DNA from: Gammaproteobacteria bacterium
GTDB lineage: Bacteria > Pseudomonadota > Gammaproteobacteria > Eutrophobiales > Eutrophobiaceae
DNA length: 8,213 nucleotides
Assembly: GCA_009843675.1 (NCBI GenBank)
Contig: VYCZ01000010.1
Span: 664 to 8,876 of the forward strand
Reading direction: 5' to 3'
The notes beneath the pieces were generated by a model. The model was not told the origin of the DNA and ran no database searches. It worked only from the letters and a program-made list of their open reading frames with translations. Below are positions 1-5,833 of the stretch, piece by piece. The translations under genes and the position numbers were made by a program. Positions within the stretch are counted from its first letter, which is position 1. Every line of letters begins with the position of its first letter.

Positions 1-2
1 TT

Positions 3-68
3 CCAGAGGGTCTTGAAACTGCCTTCCCAACCTGCCAACGTACCATTGATGTTAAACTGACTTTATGA
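3..68 (+). CDS. C-terminal fragment of an upstream gene (unidentified; possible sulfatase)
   Basis: A reading frame open from the left edge ends at TGA 66-68, whose bases overlap the ATG of the FGE-like gene (ATGA, 65-68). Such overlaps are typical of translationally coupled genes, and the FGE-like gene has no clear Shine-Dalgarno of its own. The last residues read RTIDVKLTL. FGE genes are often next to sulfatases, so a sulfatase is a reasonable guess, but 21 codons are too few to assign a family. A second frame from base 1 is also open, to TGA 58-60, so the frame choice rests only on the overlap. Confidence 0.35.
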   Translation, partial: PEGLETAFPTCQRTIDVKLTL

Positions 69-1063
69 AGAAATACCTGATCATCGTGCTGATACCGGCA
101 GTTGCTGCCGCAGTTGGTTATTTGATCGCCATGGATGGTGGGTCGGGCATAGGTGGTGAGTTCGTTTCTCAGGCTGATTGCAGGAAAGCCCCGGAACATG
201 GTGAGATGGTCTGGATCGAAGGCGGCAGTTTTACCAGGGGGGCTACCGGTTTTTATCCCGATGAAGGTCCGCTGGAGGATATCCGGGTTGGCAGCTTCTG
301 GATCGACAGGTTCGAGGTGACCAATGCTCGCTTCGGTGAATTCGTGGACGCGACCGGTTATGTCACCGTGGCGGAAACGCAACCTGACCCGGAAGACTTT
401 CCCGGTATTGATCCTGCCCTGCTGGAACCCGGCTCCGTCGTATTCACTATGCCCACGGACCGGGACGGCAGCCTGACCCAATGGTGGCGCTTCGTTCCCG
501 GCGCCAACTGGCGCGAACCCGGCGGGCCCGGCAGCTCTATCGAGGGGCTGGAGACTTACCCGGTGGTGCATGTCACCTACCAGGATGCAAAGGCCTTCGC
601 CGAATGGCTGGGGCATGACCTGCCGACCGAGGCGCAATGGGAATACGCGGCCCGGGGCGGCCTGGACAAGGCCCTGTACGCCTGGGGTGATGAGTTCCTG
701 GTTGACGGGCGGCACCAGGCCAACACCTGGCAGGGGGTATTCCCGGTAACGAACGCGGAGGAAGACACATTCCCCGGCAGCGCCCCGGTGGGCTGTTTTC
801 CTGCCAACGGTTACGGCCTGTACGATATGATCGGCAACGTGTGGGAGTGGATTGACGACTGGTATTACCCGGTTTACGGTACGCAGGGGAGCGGCGGTCA
901 TGACCCGCGCCAGCCCGGCATGCCGGTAAAAGTGATCAAGGGGGGTTCCTACCTATGCGCGGACAATTACTGCCGGCGTTACCGGCCTGCCGCAAGGCAC
1001 GCGCAGGAAACCACCCTGGGAGCGGCGCACATAGGCTTTCGAACCGTGAGGAATGCAAACTGA
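65..1063 (+). CDS. Membrane-anchored formylglycine-generating enzyme (FGE/SUMF1) family protein
   Basis: A 332-residue protein of the FGE-sulfatase (SUMF1) fold. FGEs oxidise a sulfatase active-site cysteine to C-alpha-formylglycine using copper and oxygen. Residues 4-23 form a hydrophobic segment after MKK, so the catalytic domain is predicted to be anchored and to face the periplasm. The domain starts near residue 48 (MVWIEGGSFTRG), with DRFEVTN, then LPTEAQWEYAARGG, then GLYDMIGNVWEW. Near the C-terminus GGSYLC is followed by NYC and RYRPAAR, with Cys298 and Cys303 spaced five residues apart like the two catalytic, copper-binding cysteines of true FGEs. Many SUMF1-fold relatives (EgtB, protein-serving or structural homologues) lack this pair, so sulfatase maturation is favoured. 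The ATG overlaps the preceding stop and no good ribosome site is seen, suggesting translational coupling. The FAH gene begins 1 base after the stop. A non-sulfatase substrate cannot be excluded. Confidence 0.88.
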   Translation: MKKYLIIVLIPAVAAAVGYLIAMDGGSGIGGEFVSQADCRKAPEHGEMVWIEGGSFTRGATGFYPDEGPLEDIRVGSFWIDRFEVTNARFGEFVDATGYVTVAETQPDPEDFPGIDPALLEPGSVVFTMPTDRDGSLTQWWRFVPGANWREPGGPGSSIEGLETYPVVHVTYQDAKAFAEWLGHDLPTEAQWEYAARGGLDKALYAWGDEFLVDGRHQANTWQGVFPVTNAEEDTFPGSAPVGCFPANGYGLYDMIGNVWEWIDDWYYPVYGTQGSGGHDPRQPGMPVKVIKGGSYLCADNYCRRYRPAARHAQETTLGAAHIGFRTVRNAN

Positions 1064-1064
1064 T

Positions 1065-1901
1065 ATGAAATTTGTTACTTACCTGCATGACAACAAGACG
1101 GGCTGGGGCCTGCTGGATGATGGGGTCGTCATTGATTTAAGCCATTTCGAGCCCTCCCTGAAAGCCGCGGTCGGCAATGGCAGCCTGGCAGATGCCGCCG
1201 GCGCCGCGGCAAACGGCGAAACCATGCCCCTTGACGAAATTACCTACCTGCCTCCGATACCGGACCCTGCGCGGATACTCTGCATCGGCCAGAATTACGC
1301 CGCGCACCGGGATGAAATGGGCGGGGACAGGACCGCGCACCCGCTTATTTTCACCCGTTACCCTTCCTCGGTGTCAGGCCACGGCCAGACCCTGGTCAAG
1401 CCGGCGGAAAGTGACGAATACGACTATGAAGGCGAACTTGCCGTTATCATCGGCAGATCGGGGCGGCGCATCAGCCCGGAACAGGCATTGGACCATATCG
1501 CCGGTTACAGTTGCTTCATGGACGGGTCGATCCGGGATTACCAGATACATACCACGCAATACATCCCCGGCAAAAACTTCGATGCCTCCGGTTCCTGCGG
1601 CCCGTGGATGATCCCAGCCAGGGAAATGCCGGACCCCAATGCCGGTTACCGGCTTGAGACCCGCCTGAACGGCGCCACAGTCCAGAGCACCACGACGGAC
1701 CTGATGCTGTTCCCCGTGCCGGTTCTTATAGCCTACCTCTCTACGTTCACCACCCTGGAACCCGGCGACATCATCGCCACCGGCACGCCCGGCGGCGTTG
1801 GTTACAAACGGGAGCCCCAGCTTTATATGTTTCCCGGCGATCAGGTAGAGGTGGAACTGGAGGGAATAGGTACGTTGTCGAACACGATTGAAGGGAATTA
1901 G
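1065..1901 (+). CDS. Fumarylacetoacetate hydrolase (FAH) family protein
   Basis: A 278-residue, cytoplasmic, metal-dependent enzyme of the FAH superfamily. Members hydrolyse C-C bonds in fumarylpyruvate, acylpyruvates or related products, or decarboxylate oxo-acids, often at the end of aromatic ring-cleavage pathways. The N-terminal part (MKFVTYLHDN...) leads to the family motif ILCIGQNYAAH. The metal site is visible as Glu122 and Glu124 in DYEGELAVIIG and Asp153 in MDGSIRDYQ. The C-terminal half has the conserved PGDIIATGTPGGVG and a final GxLxNTI segment. The ATG at 1065 is preferred over an in-frame ATG at 1053: MKFV is the usual family beginning, the earlier ATG overlaps the FGE gene, and the purine stretch GAGGA at 1048-1052 abuts 1053 but lies about 12 bases before 1065. 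The exact substrate is not readable; with UbiD and an aromatic-acid transporter next door, an aromatic catabolic role is inferred. Confidence 0.93.
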   Translation: MKFVTYLHDNKTGWGLLDDGVVIDLSHFEPSLKAAVGNGSLADAAGAAANGETMPLDEITYLPPIPDPARILCIGQNYAAHRDEMGGDRTAHPLIFTRYPSSVSGHGQTLVKPAESDEYDYEGELAVIIGRSGRRISPEQALDHIAGYSCFMDGSIRDYQIHTTQYIPGKNFDASGSCGPWMIPAREMPDPNAGYRLETRLNGATVQSTTTDLMLFPVPVLIAYLSTFTTLEPGDIIATGTPGGVGYKREPQLYMFPGDQVEVELEGIGTLSNTIEGN

Positions 1902-1946
1902 GGGAACCTCTGACTTAATCAGAGGTTCCTGAGAATTCTTAATTCC
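1894..1946. terminator. Nested inverted repeat between convergent genes; probable bidirectional terminator
   Basis: A perfect 11-bp inverted repeat, GGAACCTCTGA at 1903-1913 and TCAGAGGTTCC at 1919-1929, surrounds the 5-base loop CTTAA. An outer 7-bp pair, GGAATTA at 1894-1900 and TAATTCC at 1940-1946, brackets it and overlaps the stop codons of both genes (TAG 1899-1901 on plus; TAA at 1939-1941 on minus). It fills the 37-base gap between the FAH gene and the transporter, so it could end transcription from both sides. Neither strand has a strong U-tract after the stem, so it is not a textbook intrinsic terminator and may instead protect transcript 3' ends or be a dispersed repeat unit. Confidence 0.6.
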
Positions 1947-3261
1947 TGATTCCCGTCGGCTCCAGTTGCGGCGCGCGCAACAGGTATATCGCGACGCAGG
2001 CCAGGACCAGCGGGACCGCGAAGACGATGAAATTGACGCTGGTTGAATAACCCATGTTGATGAGCACGCCGCCCAGGTATGGGCCGATAATCGCGCCCGT
2101 CCGGCCTGCGCCGATGCTCCAGCCGACGCCGGTCGTGCGGATTTCCGTGTGGTACAGGCACGCGGCGGAGATGTAGAAGCCGACAAACCCTCCCAGTACG
2201 CAAAAACCCAACAGGAAGGCCAGTATCAGCAGCAGCCCCACCTCGGGCGGCGAAAATCCGAAGGCCAGCATGAAAACGACGCCACCGGTGAAAAACCAGA
2301 TGATCAGGGGGCGCACGCCAAACCGGTCGGAGAGGTAGCCCAGGATGGAGCCGCCCAGGAACGCGCCGAAATTCAACGCGGTGCCGATATAGATGCCCTT
2401 GTCCACGGGCAACCCGGCGTCAACGGTTATCTTGGGCACCCAGCTGAACAGGAAATACAGCGTCAGGAACGCCATGAAGAAACCGCACCACAGCAGCAGG
2501 GTCCAGTTACGGTAGTCCGGTGTCAATATACTTGTGACCGATGGCTTTGCCGCGACTGCCGGCGCCGCCGGCATGGTTTCCAGTTGCGGCCATTCCATGC
2601 GGGTCAAGATCCGGTTTATCCTGGCCTGGGCGTTCCGGGGCTGCCGCGAGGAAAGAAATTCCAGGGATTCCGGCAGAAAAAGATATGCCAGGAAGGCTGC
2701 GGCAAATGACAGGGCGCTGCCGAAATAAAATACCGCGGACCAACCCGAATATTCGATCAACCAGACCGCGGCAAACCCGCCGACCGTGGCGCCCAGCGGA
2801 TAACCCACCTGCATGAATCCCACCATCAGGCTGCGCTTCCTGGCCGGGGTGTATTCGGCCGTCAGGCTGGTGAGGCTGGCAAGAATGCTGCCGATCCCCA
2901 GCCCCGTGATAACCCGCATGGCGATCATCTCCACGGCATTGTCGGTCATGCCTGTTACGGCCATGCTGATGGCGATGGCAAGCAGCGAGAGCAATATCAT
3001 CGCCCGCCGGCCTATGACGTCCGTGTAAGGGGCGATGAACGCCGCGCCCAGGGTCATGCCGATGAGGCCGGAGCTGAAAATGATACCCAGCACGTAGGGT
3101 GTCAACTGCCATTCCTGGGAGATTGTGGGCGCGGTAAAGGCGATGGCCAGCACATCGAACCCGTCCAGCATGTTCAGGGCAAAACAGCCCAAGACAACCC
3201 GTAGCTGCAGACCGCTGATGGGTCTTTCATCAATGAGCTGGCGGATATTTGTTTCGGACAT
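1939..3261 (-). CDS. MFS transporter, aromatic acid:H+ symporter (AAHS) type
   Basis: A 440-residue inner-membrane carrier with about twelve hydrophobic segments. The AAHS family (PcaK, BenK, MhpT type) imports aromatic acids with protons. The first helix holds the family DGFD motif at residues 33-36, which is needed for transport in PcaK. The loop after helix 2 has the MFS motif as DVIGRR (81-86), and its second-half copy is GYLSDRFGVRP (308-318). FLPESLEFL (195-203) matches the PES(P)xxL motif after helix 6, followed by a hydrophilic central loop of about 50 residues. The ATG is preceded by an AT-rich leader with no clear Shine-Dalgarno. The gene diverges from the gamma-CA/UbiD pair and converges on the FAH gene, so it is its own transcription unit. 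The substrate is probably an aromatic carboxylate related to the UbiD reaction; this is inferred from family and neighbours. Confidence 0.92.
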   Translation of the reverse strand: MSETNIRQLIDERPISGLQLRVVLGCFALNMLDGFDVLAIAFTAPTISQEWQLTPYVLGIIFSSGLIGMTLGAAFIAPYTDVIGRRAMILLSLLAIAISMAVTGMTDNAVEMIAMRVITGLGIGSILASLTSLTAEYTPARKRSLMVGFMQVGYPLGATVGGFAAVWLIEYSGWSAVFYFGSALSFAAAFLAYLFLPESLEFLSSRQPRNAQARINRILTRMEWPQLETMPAAPAVAAKPSVTSILTPDYRNWTLLLWCGFFMAFLTLYFLFSWVPKITVDAGLPVDKGIYIGTALNFGAFLGGSILGYLSDRFGVRPLIIWFFTGGVVFMLAFGFSPPEVGLLLILAFLLGFCVLGGFVGFYISAACLYHTEIRTTGVGWSIGAGRTGAIIGPYLGGVLINMGYSTSVNFIVFAVPLVLACVAIYLLRAPQLEPTGIRN

Positions 3262-3304
3262 GGTATTATTATTTTTCTGAATGTGGCCCGATTATGACGT
3301 TACG

Positions 3305-3310
3305 TATAAT
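3305..3310 (+). promoter_or_regulatory. Candidate -10 box for the gamma-CA/UbiD unit
   Basis: A perfect TATAAT lies in the AT-rich region between the divergent transporter and gamma-CA genes, 18 bases before the chosen gamma-CA ATG. No good TTGACA-like -35 box is seen at 16-18 bases upstream and there is no extended TGn, so it would need an activator or be weak. It implies a very short leader of about 11-13 bases. Confidence 0.35.
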
Positions 3311-3328
3311 AACAACCAGAAAATTATT

Positions 3329-3862
3329 ATGATCAGGACATTTGAGGGTATCACACCTGTAATAGCCGCATCTACCTTTATTGATGATACGGCCGTCGTC
3401 ATCGGCAACGTTACCATAGGAGAACATTCCTCGATCTGGCCCACGGTCGTGATCCGGGGTGACGTGAACACGATTACCGTCGGGGACAGGACCAGCATCC
3501 AGGATGGTTCGGTGCTGCACGTCAACCACGATGCCGATTATAATCCCGGCGGCGACCCGTTGACTATCGGCAGTGACGTGACCGTGGGCCACAGGGTCAT
3601 GCTGCACGGTTGCACCATTCAAGACCATTGCCTGATCGGCATGTCCTCAACCATCCTGGACCAGGCGGTGGTCGAATCCCACACGATGATCGGCGCCGGC
3701 AGCCTGGTCTCACCGGGTAAAACCCTGGAAAGCGGGTATCTTTACATGGGCACGCCGGCACGCCAGGTGCGTAAACTGACGGATGAGGAGCTGGCCTACA
3801 TAGATTATGCCGCGCAATATTATGCGCGACTGAAGGAAAAACACCGTGTTACCGACAATTGA
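3329..3862 (+). CDS. Gamma-carbonic anhydrase family hexapeptide-repeat protein (YrdA/PaaY-like)
   Basis: A 177-residue left-handed beta-helix protein, expected to be a cytoplasmic trimer with metal between subunits. Short hexapeptide repeats run through residues 20-130 (VVIGNVTIGEHSSIWPTVVIRGD, TIGSDVTVGHRVMLHGCTI, MIGAGSLVSPG), followed by a C-terminal helix (TDEELAYIDYAAQYYARLKE). The three metal-binding histidines are His67 in VLHVNH and His88 and His93 in VGHRVMLHG, with the 21- and 26-residue spacing of E. coli YrdA. The start at 3329 gives the usual family beginning MIRTFEG; an in-frame ATG at 3281 would add 16 unrelated residues and place the candidate TATAAT inside the gene. Carbonic anhydrase activity is uncertain for this branch; PaaY relatives act as thioesterases in phenylacetate catabolism. 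UbiD starts 17 bases downstream, so co-transcription is likely. Hydrating the CO2 released by UbiD is an attractive but untested role. Confidence 0.9.
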   Translation: MIRTFEGITPVIAASTFIDDTAVVIGNVTIGEHSSIWPTVVIRGDVNTITVGDRTSIQDGSVLHVNHDADYNPGGDPLTIGSDVTVGHRVMLHGCTIQDHCLIGMSSTILDQAVVESHTMIGAGSLVSPGKTLESGYLYMGTPARQVRKLTDEELAYIDYAAQYYARLKEKHRVTDN

Positions 3863-3879
3863 TTTATGAGAGAACGACC

Positions 3880-5247
3880 ATGGACCTCGCCAAACGCAAA
3901 CTTATCGACCTGCAGTCCTATGTAGCATTCCTGGAACGGCACAACCACCTGGTCCGGGTGAAAAGCGAGGTGGACCCCGCGTTCGAACTGGCGGGCATCG
4001 CCAGGAAGTACGAGGGCGGCAAAGCCGTACTGTTCGAAAAGGTCAAGGGCCGGGATTACCCGGTGCTCATCGGCCTGTACTGGAACCGGGACTTCATGGC
4101 CAGGTTTTTCCAGACTACCAGCGCCCGGTTGCCGTTCGCGCTGGCGGACGACATCCGCGCCTGGCGCCGGAACCCCATTGAACCCGTGACGGTAGAACAG
4201 GGTCCGGCGAACGAGGTTATCGAGACCGACCCCGACCTTGCCACCCTGCCCATACCGCACCACGCCGAGGGCGACGGCGGCCCTTACCTGACCTCCAGTG
4301 TCGTCATCGCCAAAGACCCGGACACTGGTGTGCGCAACCTGTCCATCCATCGCATGATGGTGACCGGCAGGAACCGCTTTACCCTGCTGCTGGAGGAACT
4401 GGGTCACCTGATGGACTATTTCAAACGGGCCGAAGCAAAAGGCCGGCCGCTGGAACTCACCGTCAACAACGGGGCGGACTACGCCATGAGCATGGCGGCG
4501 GCTTCACCGGCGTCCGCCGCGCCCATGGAAATGGATGAAGTCGGCATCGCCTGCCAGATGCACGGCGCGCCGGTAAGGTTAATCGAAGCGCAGACGGTGG
4601 GAGTGGAAGCCTGGGCCGACGCACAGTTCGTCATCGAAGGGAGAATCCTGCCCGATGTGCGCGAACCCGAAGGCCCCTATGCCGAGGTCACGGGCTACTA
4701 TGCCGGCGTCGACGACCGCTGGGTGTTTGAGGTATCCGCCATTACCCGGCGGCGGCAACCGATCTTCCATTCCATCCTCTCGGGCAAGGAAGTTTACAAC
4801 GCCTACGGCCTCATTGCCGGGGCCGGCGCATTCGATAAAATTCACAGCCTGGTGCCGGAGGTGACCGCGGTGCATTTCTCCGACGGCAGCGTGCCCTACC
4901 ACCTGGTGTTGCAGATCGACAAGAATCACGAGGGCAGCCAGCGCAACGCCATCATGGCGGCGTTCGTTTCCCTGGCATTCGTTAAGACCGTCACCGTGGT
5001 GGACACGGACGTGGACATCTACAGCCTGGCGGACGTGGACTGGGCGGTGCAAACCCGCTGCCGCTTCGACCGGGACCTGCTGCCGATACCCGACGGCATC
5101 GGCCACCGCCTGAACCCCATGGTGGAGGACGACAAGTGGACCCGGCTGGGCATCGACGCCACCGTGCCGCTGCCCCGGGAGGACAAATACAAGCGGGTCA
5201 CCATGCGCGAGGTGAACCTGGACGATTTTGATATCGAGGGCGCCTGA
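3880..5247 (+). CDS. UbiD family (de)carboxylase
   Basis: A 455-residue cytoplasmic enzyme of the UbiD family, which uses prenylated FMN made by UbiX to add or remove carboxyl groups reversibly on aromatic or alpha,beta-unsaturated acids. The start fits LQSYVAFLERHNHLVRV, a usual family beginning. In NLSIHRMMV, Asn153 matches the metal-binding Asn and Arg158 the catalytic Arg of Aspergillus Fdc1. The catalytic acidic pair is Glu264 and Glu269 in EPEGPYAEVTGYY. Other conserved parts are LPIPHHAEGDGGPY, the AQFVIEG strand and the late DVDIYSLADVDWAVQTR. Length is somewhat below E. coli UbiD (about 500). ATG 3880 follows a GAGAGAA purine tract at a suitable distance; an in-frame TTG at 3859 overlaps the previous gene and is less likely. 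No ubiX is present in the window. With an AAHS importer and FAH enzyme nearby, an aromatic acid substrate is more likely than the ubiquinone precursor; the substrate itself cannot be read. Confidence 0.93.
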   Translation: MDLAKRKLIDLQSYVAFLERHNHLVRVKSEVDPAFELAGIARKYEGGKAVLFEKVKGRDYPVLIGLYWNRDFMARFFQTTSARLPFALADDIRAWRRNPIEPVTVEQGPANEVIETDPDLATLPIPHHAEGDGGPYLTSSVVIAKDPDTGVRNLSIHRMMVTGRNRFTLLLEELGHLMDYFKRAEAKGRPLELTVNNGADYAMSMAAASPASAAPMEMDEVGIACQMHGAPVRLIEAQTVGVEAWADAQFVIEGRILPDVREPEGPYAEVTGYYAGVDDRWVFEVSAITRRRQPIFHSILSGKEVYNAYGLIAGAGAFDKIHSLVPEVTAVHFSDGSVPYHLVLQIDKNHEGSQRNAIMAAFVSLAFVKTVTVVDTDVDIYSLADVDWAVQTRCRFDRDLLPIPDGIGHRLNPMVEDDKWTRLGIDATVPLPREDKYKRVTMREVNLDDFDIEGA

Positions 5248-5282
5248 ACTCACCCTGTGAGATCAGGACCCGAAAGGAATTA

Positions 5283-5310
5283 CGGAACTCCGGACTTAAA
5301 CAGAGGCACG
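5283..5310. repeat. Degenerate copy of the convergent-junction hairpin
   Basis: In the 63-base gap between the convergent UbiD and VOC genes the sequence GGAACTCCGGACTTAAACAG closely matches the hairpin at 1903-1929 (GGAACCTCTGACTTAATCAG), with the same CTTAA-like loop. The stem here is imperfect: CTCCG against CAGAG, with one mismatch. It may be a decayed copy of a dispersed hairpin unit or a weak terminator. Confidence 0.4.
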
Positions 5311-5805
5311 CTATTTGCCGTAGCGTTGCGCCTCCGGACGATGTTCTTTCCAGCGGAAGAACTCGACGATGTAGCCTTCCGGATCGTACACGCTGAACGA
5401 TTCGATCATGCCGTCGGCGCCGGTCCTGAGGCCGTTTTTGATATTGATGCCTTCCATGTCTTTCAGCCTGTCCCACCAGGCTTCCAGTTCCGGCGTGTCG
5501 ATGGAGAAAATTGCGCCCTTGTCCTCGGTCGGTTTCAACAGTCCGCTGCCGGCTTTAACCAGGCCGATGTAGGATGAGGCGTTGAGTTCGAAGATGACCA
5601 CCCAGTCTTCTTCAGTCAGCGGCTTGAGGCCAAGTTTGTTCCGGTACCAGTCCGCCGCTGCGGGCAGATCGTTATAGTAAAAGAACGGAAGACTGCCTGT
5701 TACGACCGGGTGCCCGTCATCCGCGGCGAATACTGTTTTAGACAGTGATGCAGTACAGACAACCAGCCCTGCAAGAAAAACAGCAATAACCTGCGCGGTT
5801 CTAAT
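5311..5805 (-). CDS. Exported VOC (glyoxalase/bleomycin-resistance fold) family protein, non-standard or shifted start
   Basis: The frame encodes a signal peptide and a single VOC-fold domain. Read from an ATT codon at 5803-5805 it gives 164 residues: RTAQVIAVFLAGLVVC is the hydrophobic core and TVFA|ADD a good signal peptidase I site after residue 27. The domain begins at SLPFFYYNDLPAAADWYRNKLGL and ends YDPEGYIVEFFRW, the last Glu being in the usual metal-ligand position. The first ligand position appears to be Phe/Tyr, so metal-dependent catalysis is uncertain. The first standard in-frame start is GTG 5599-5601, which would delete the signal peptide and first strand, so it is rejected. Two explanations remain: start at ATT 5805 or CTG 5808 after a GGGGGT ribosome-site-like stretch, or start at ATG 5834, overlapping the receptor stop (TGATG), with a one-base shift at the G5 tract (5814-5818). 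The role is unknown; being beside a receptor suggests a periplasmic substrate-related function. Confidence 0.75.
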   Translation of the reverse strand: MRTAQVIAVFLAGLVVCTASLSKTVFAADDGHPVVTGSLPFFYYNDLPAAADWYRNKLGLKPLTEEDWVVIFELNASSYIGLVKAGSGLLKPTEDKGAIFSIDTPELEAWWDRLKDMEGINIKNGLRTGADGMIESFSVYDPEGYIVEFFRWKEHRPEAQRYGK

Positions 5806-5833
5806 CAGTCTTACCCCCGTCGTTGGTTGGCCA

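Noticed and set aside
1053..1064. Upstream ATG for the FAH gene
   Set aside because: The purine stretch directly abuts it, it overlaps the FGE gene, and FAH proteins of this type usually begin at MKFV.
1374..2186. Minus-strand open frame (270 codons) spanning the FAH gene and the transporter end
   Set aside because: It overlaps two well-supported genes and the hairpin between them, and shows no recognisable domain.
2149..2709. Plus-strand open frame opposite the transporter
   Set aside because: The product is Gln/Arg/Gly-rich with no family features and mirrors the transmembrane coding sequence.
3281..3328. Upstream ATG for the gamma-CA gene
   Set aside because: The 16 added residues are unlike the family, and the AT-rich stretch with TATAAT looks like promoter rather than coding sequence.
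4579..5253. Minus-strand open frame opposite UbiD
   Set aside because: It is a shadow of the UbiD gene: Val/His-rich, no motif and no ribosome site.
5311..5601. VOC gene starting at GTG 5601 (96 residues)
   Set aside because: It would start inside the beta-alpha fold and remove a clear signal peptide and the conserved first strand encoded upstream in the same frame.
5755..5757. Lipoprotein box in the VOC signal peptide (LVVC)
   Set aside because: The residue before Cys is Val rather than Gly, Ala or Ser, and a good signal peptidase I site (VFA) follows, so ordinary export is more likely.
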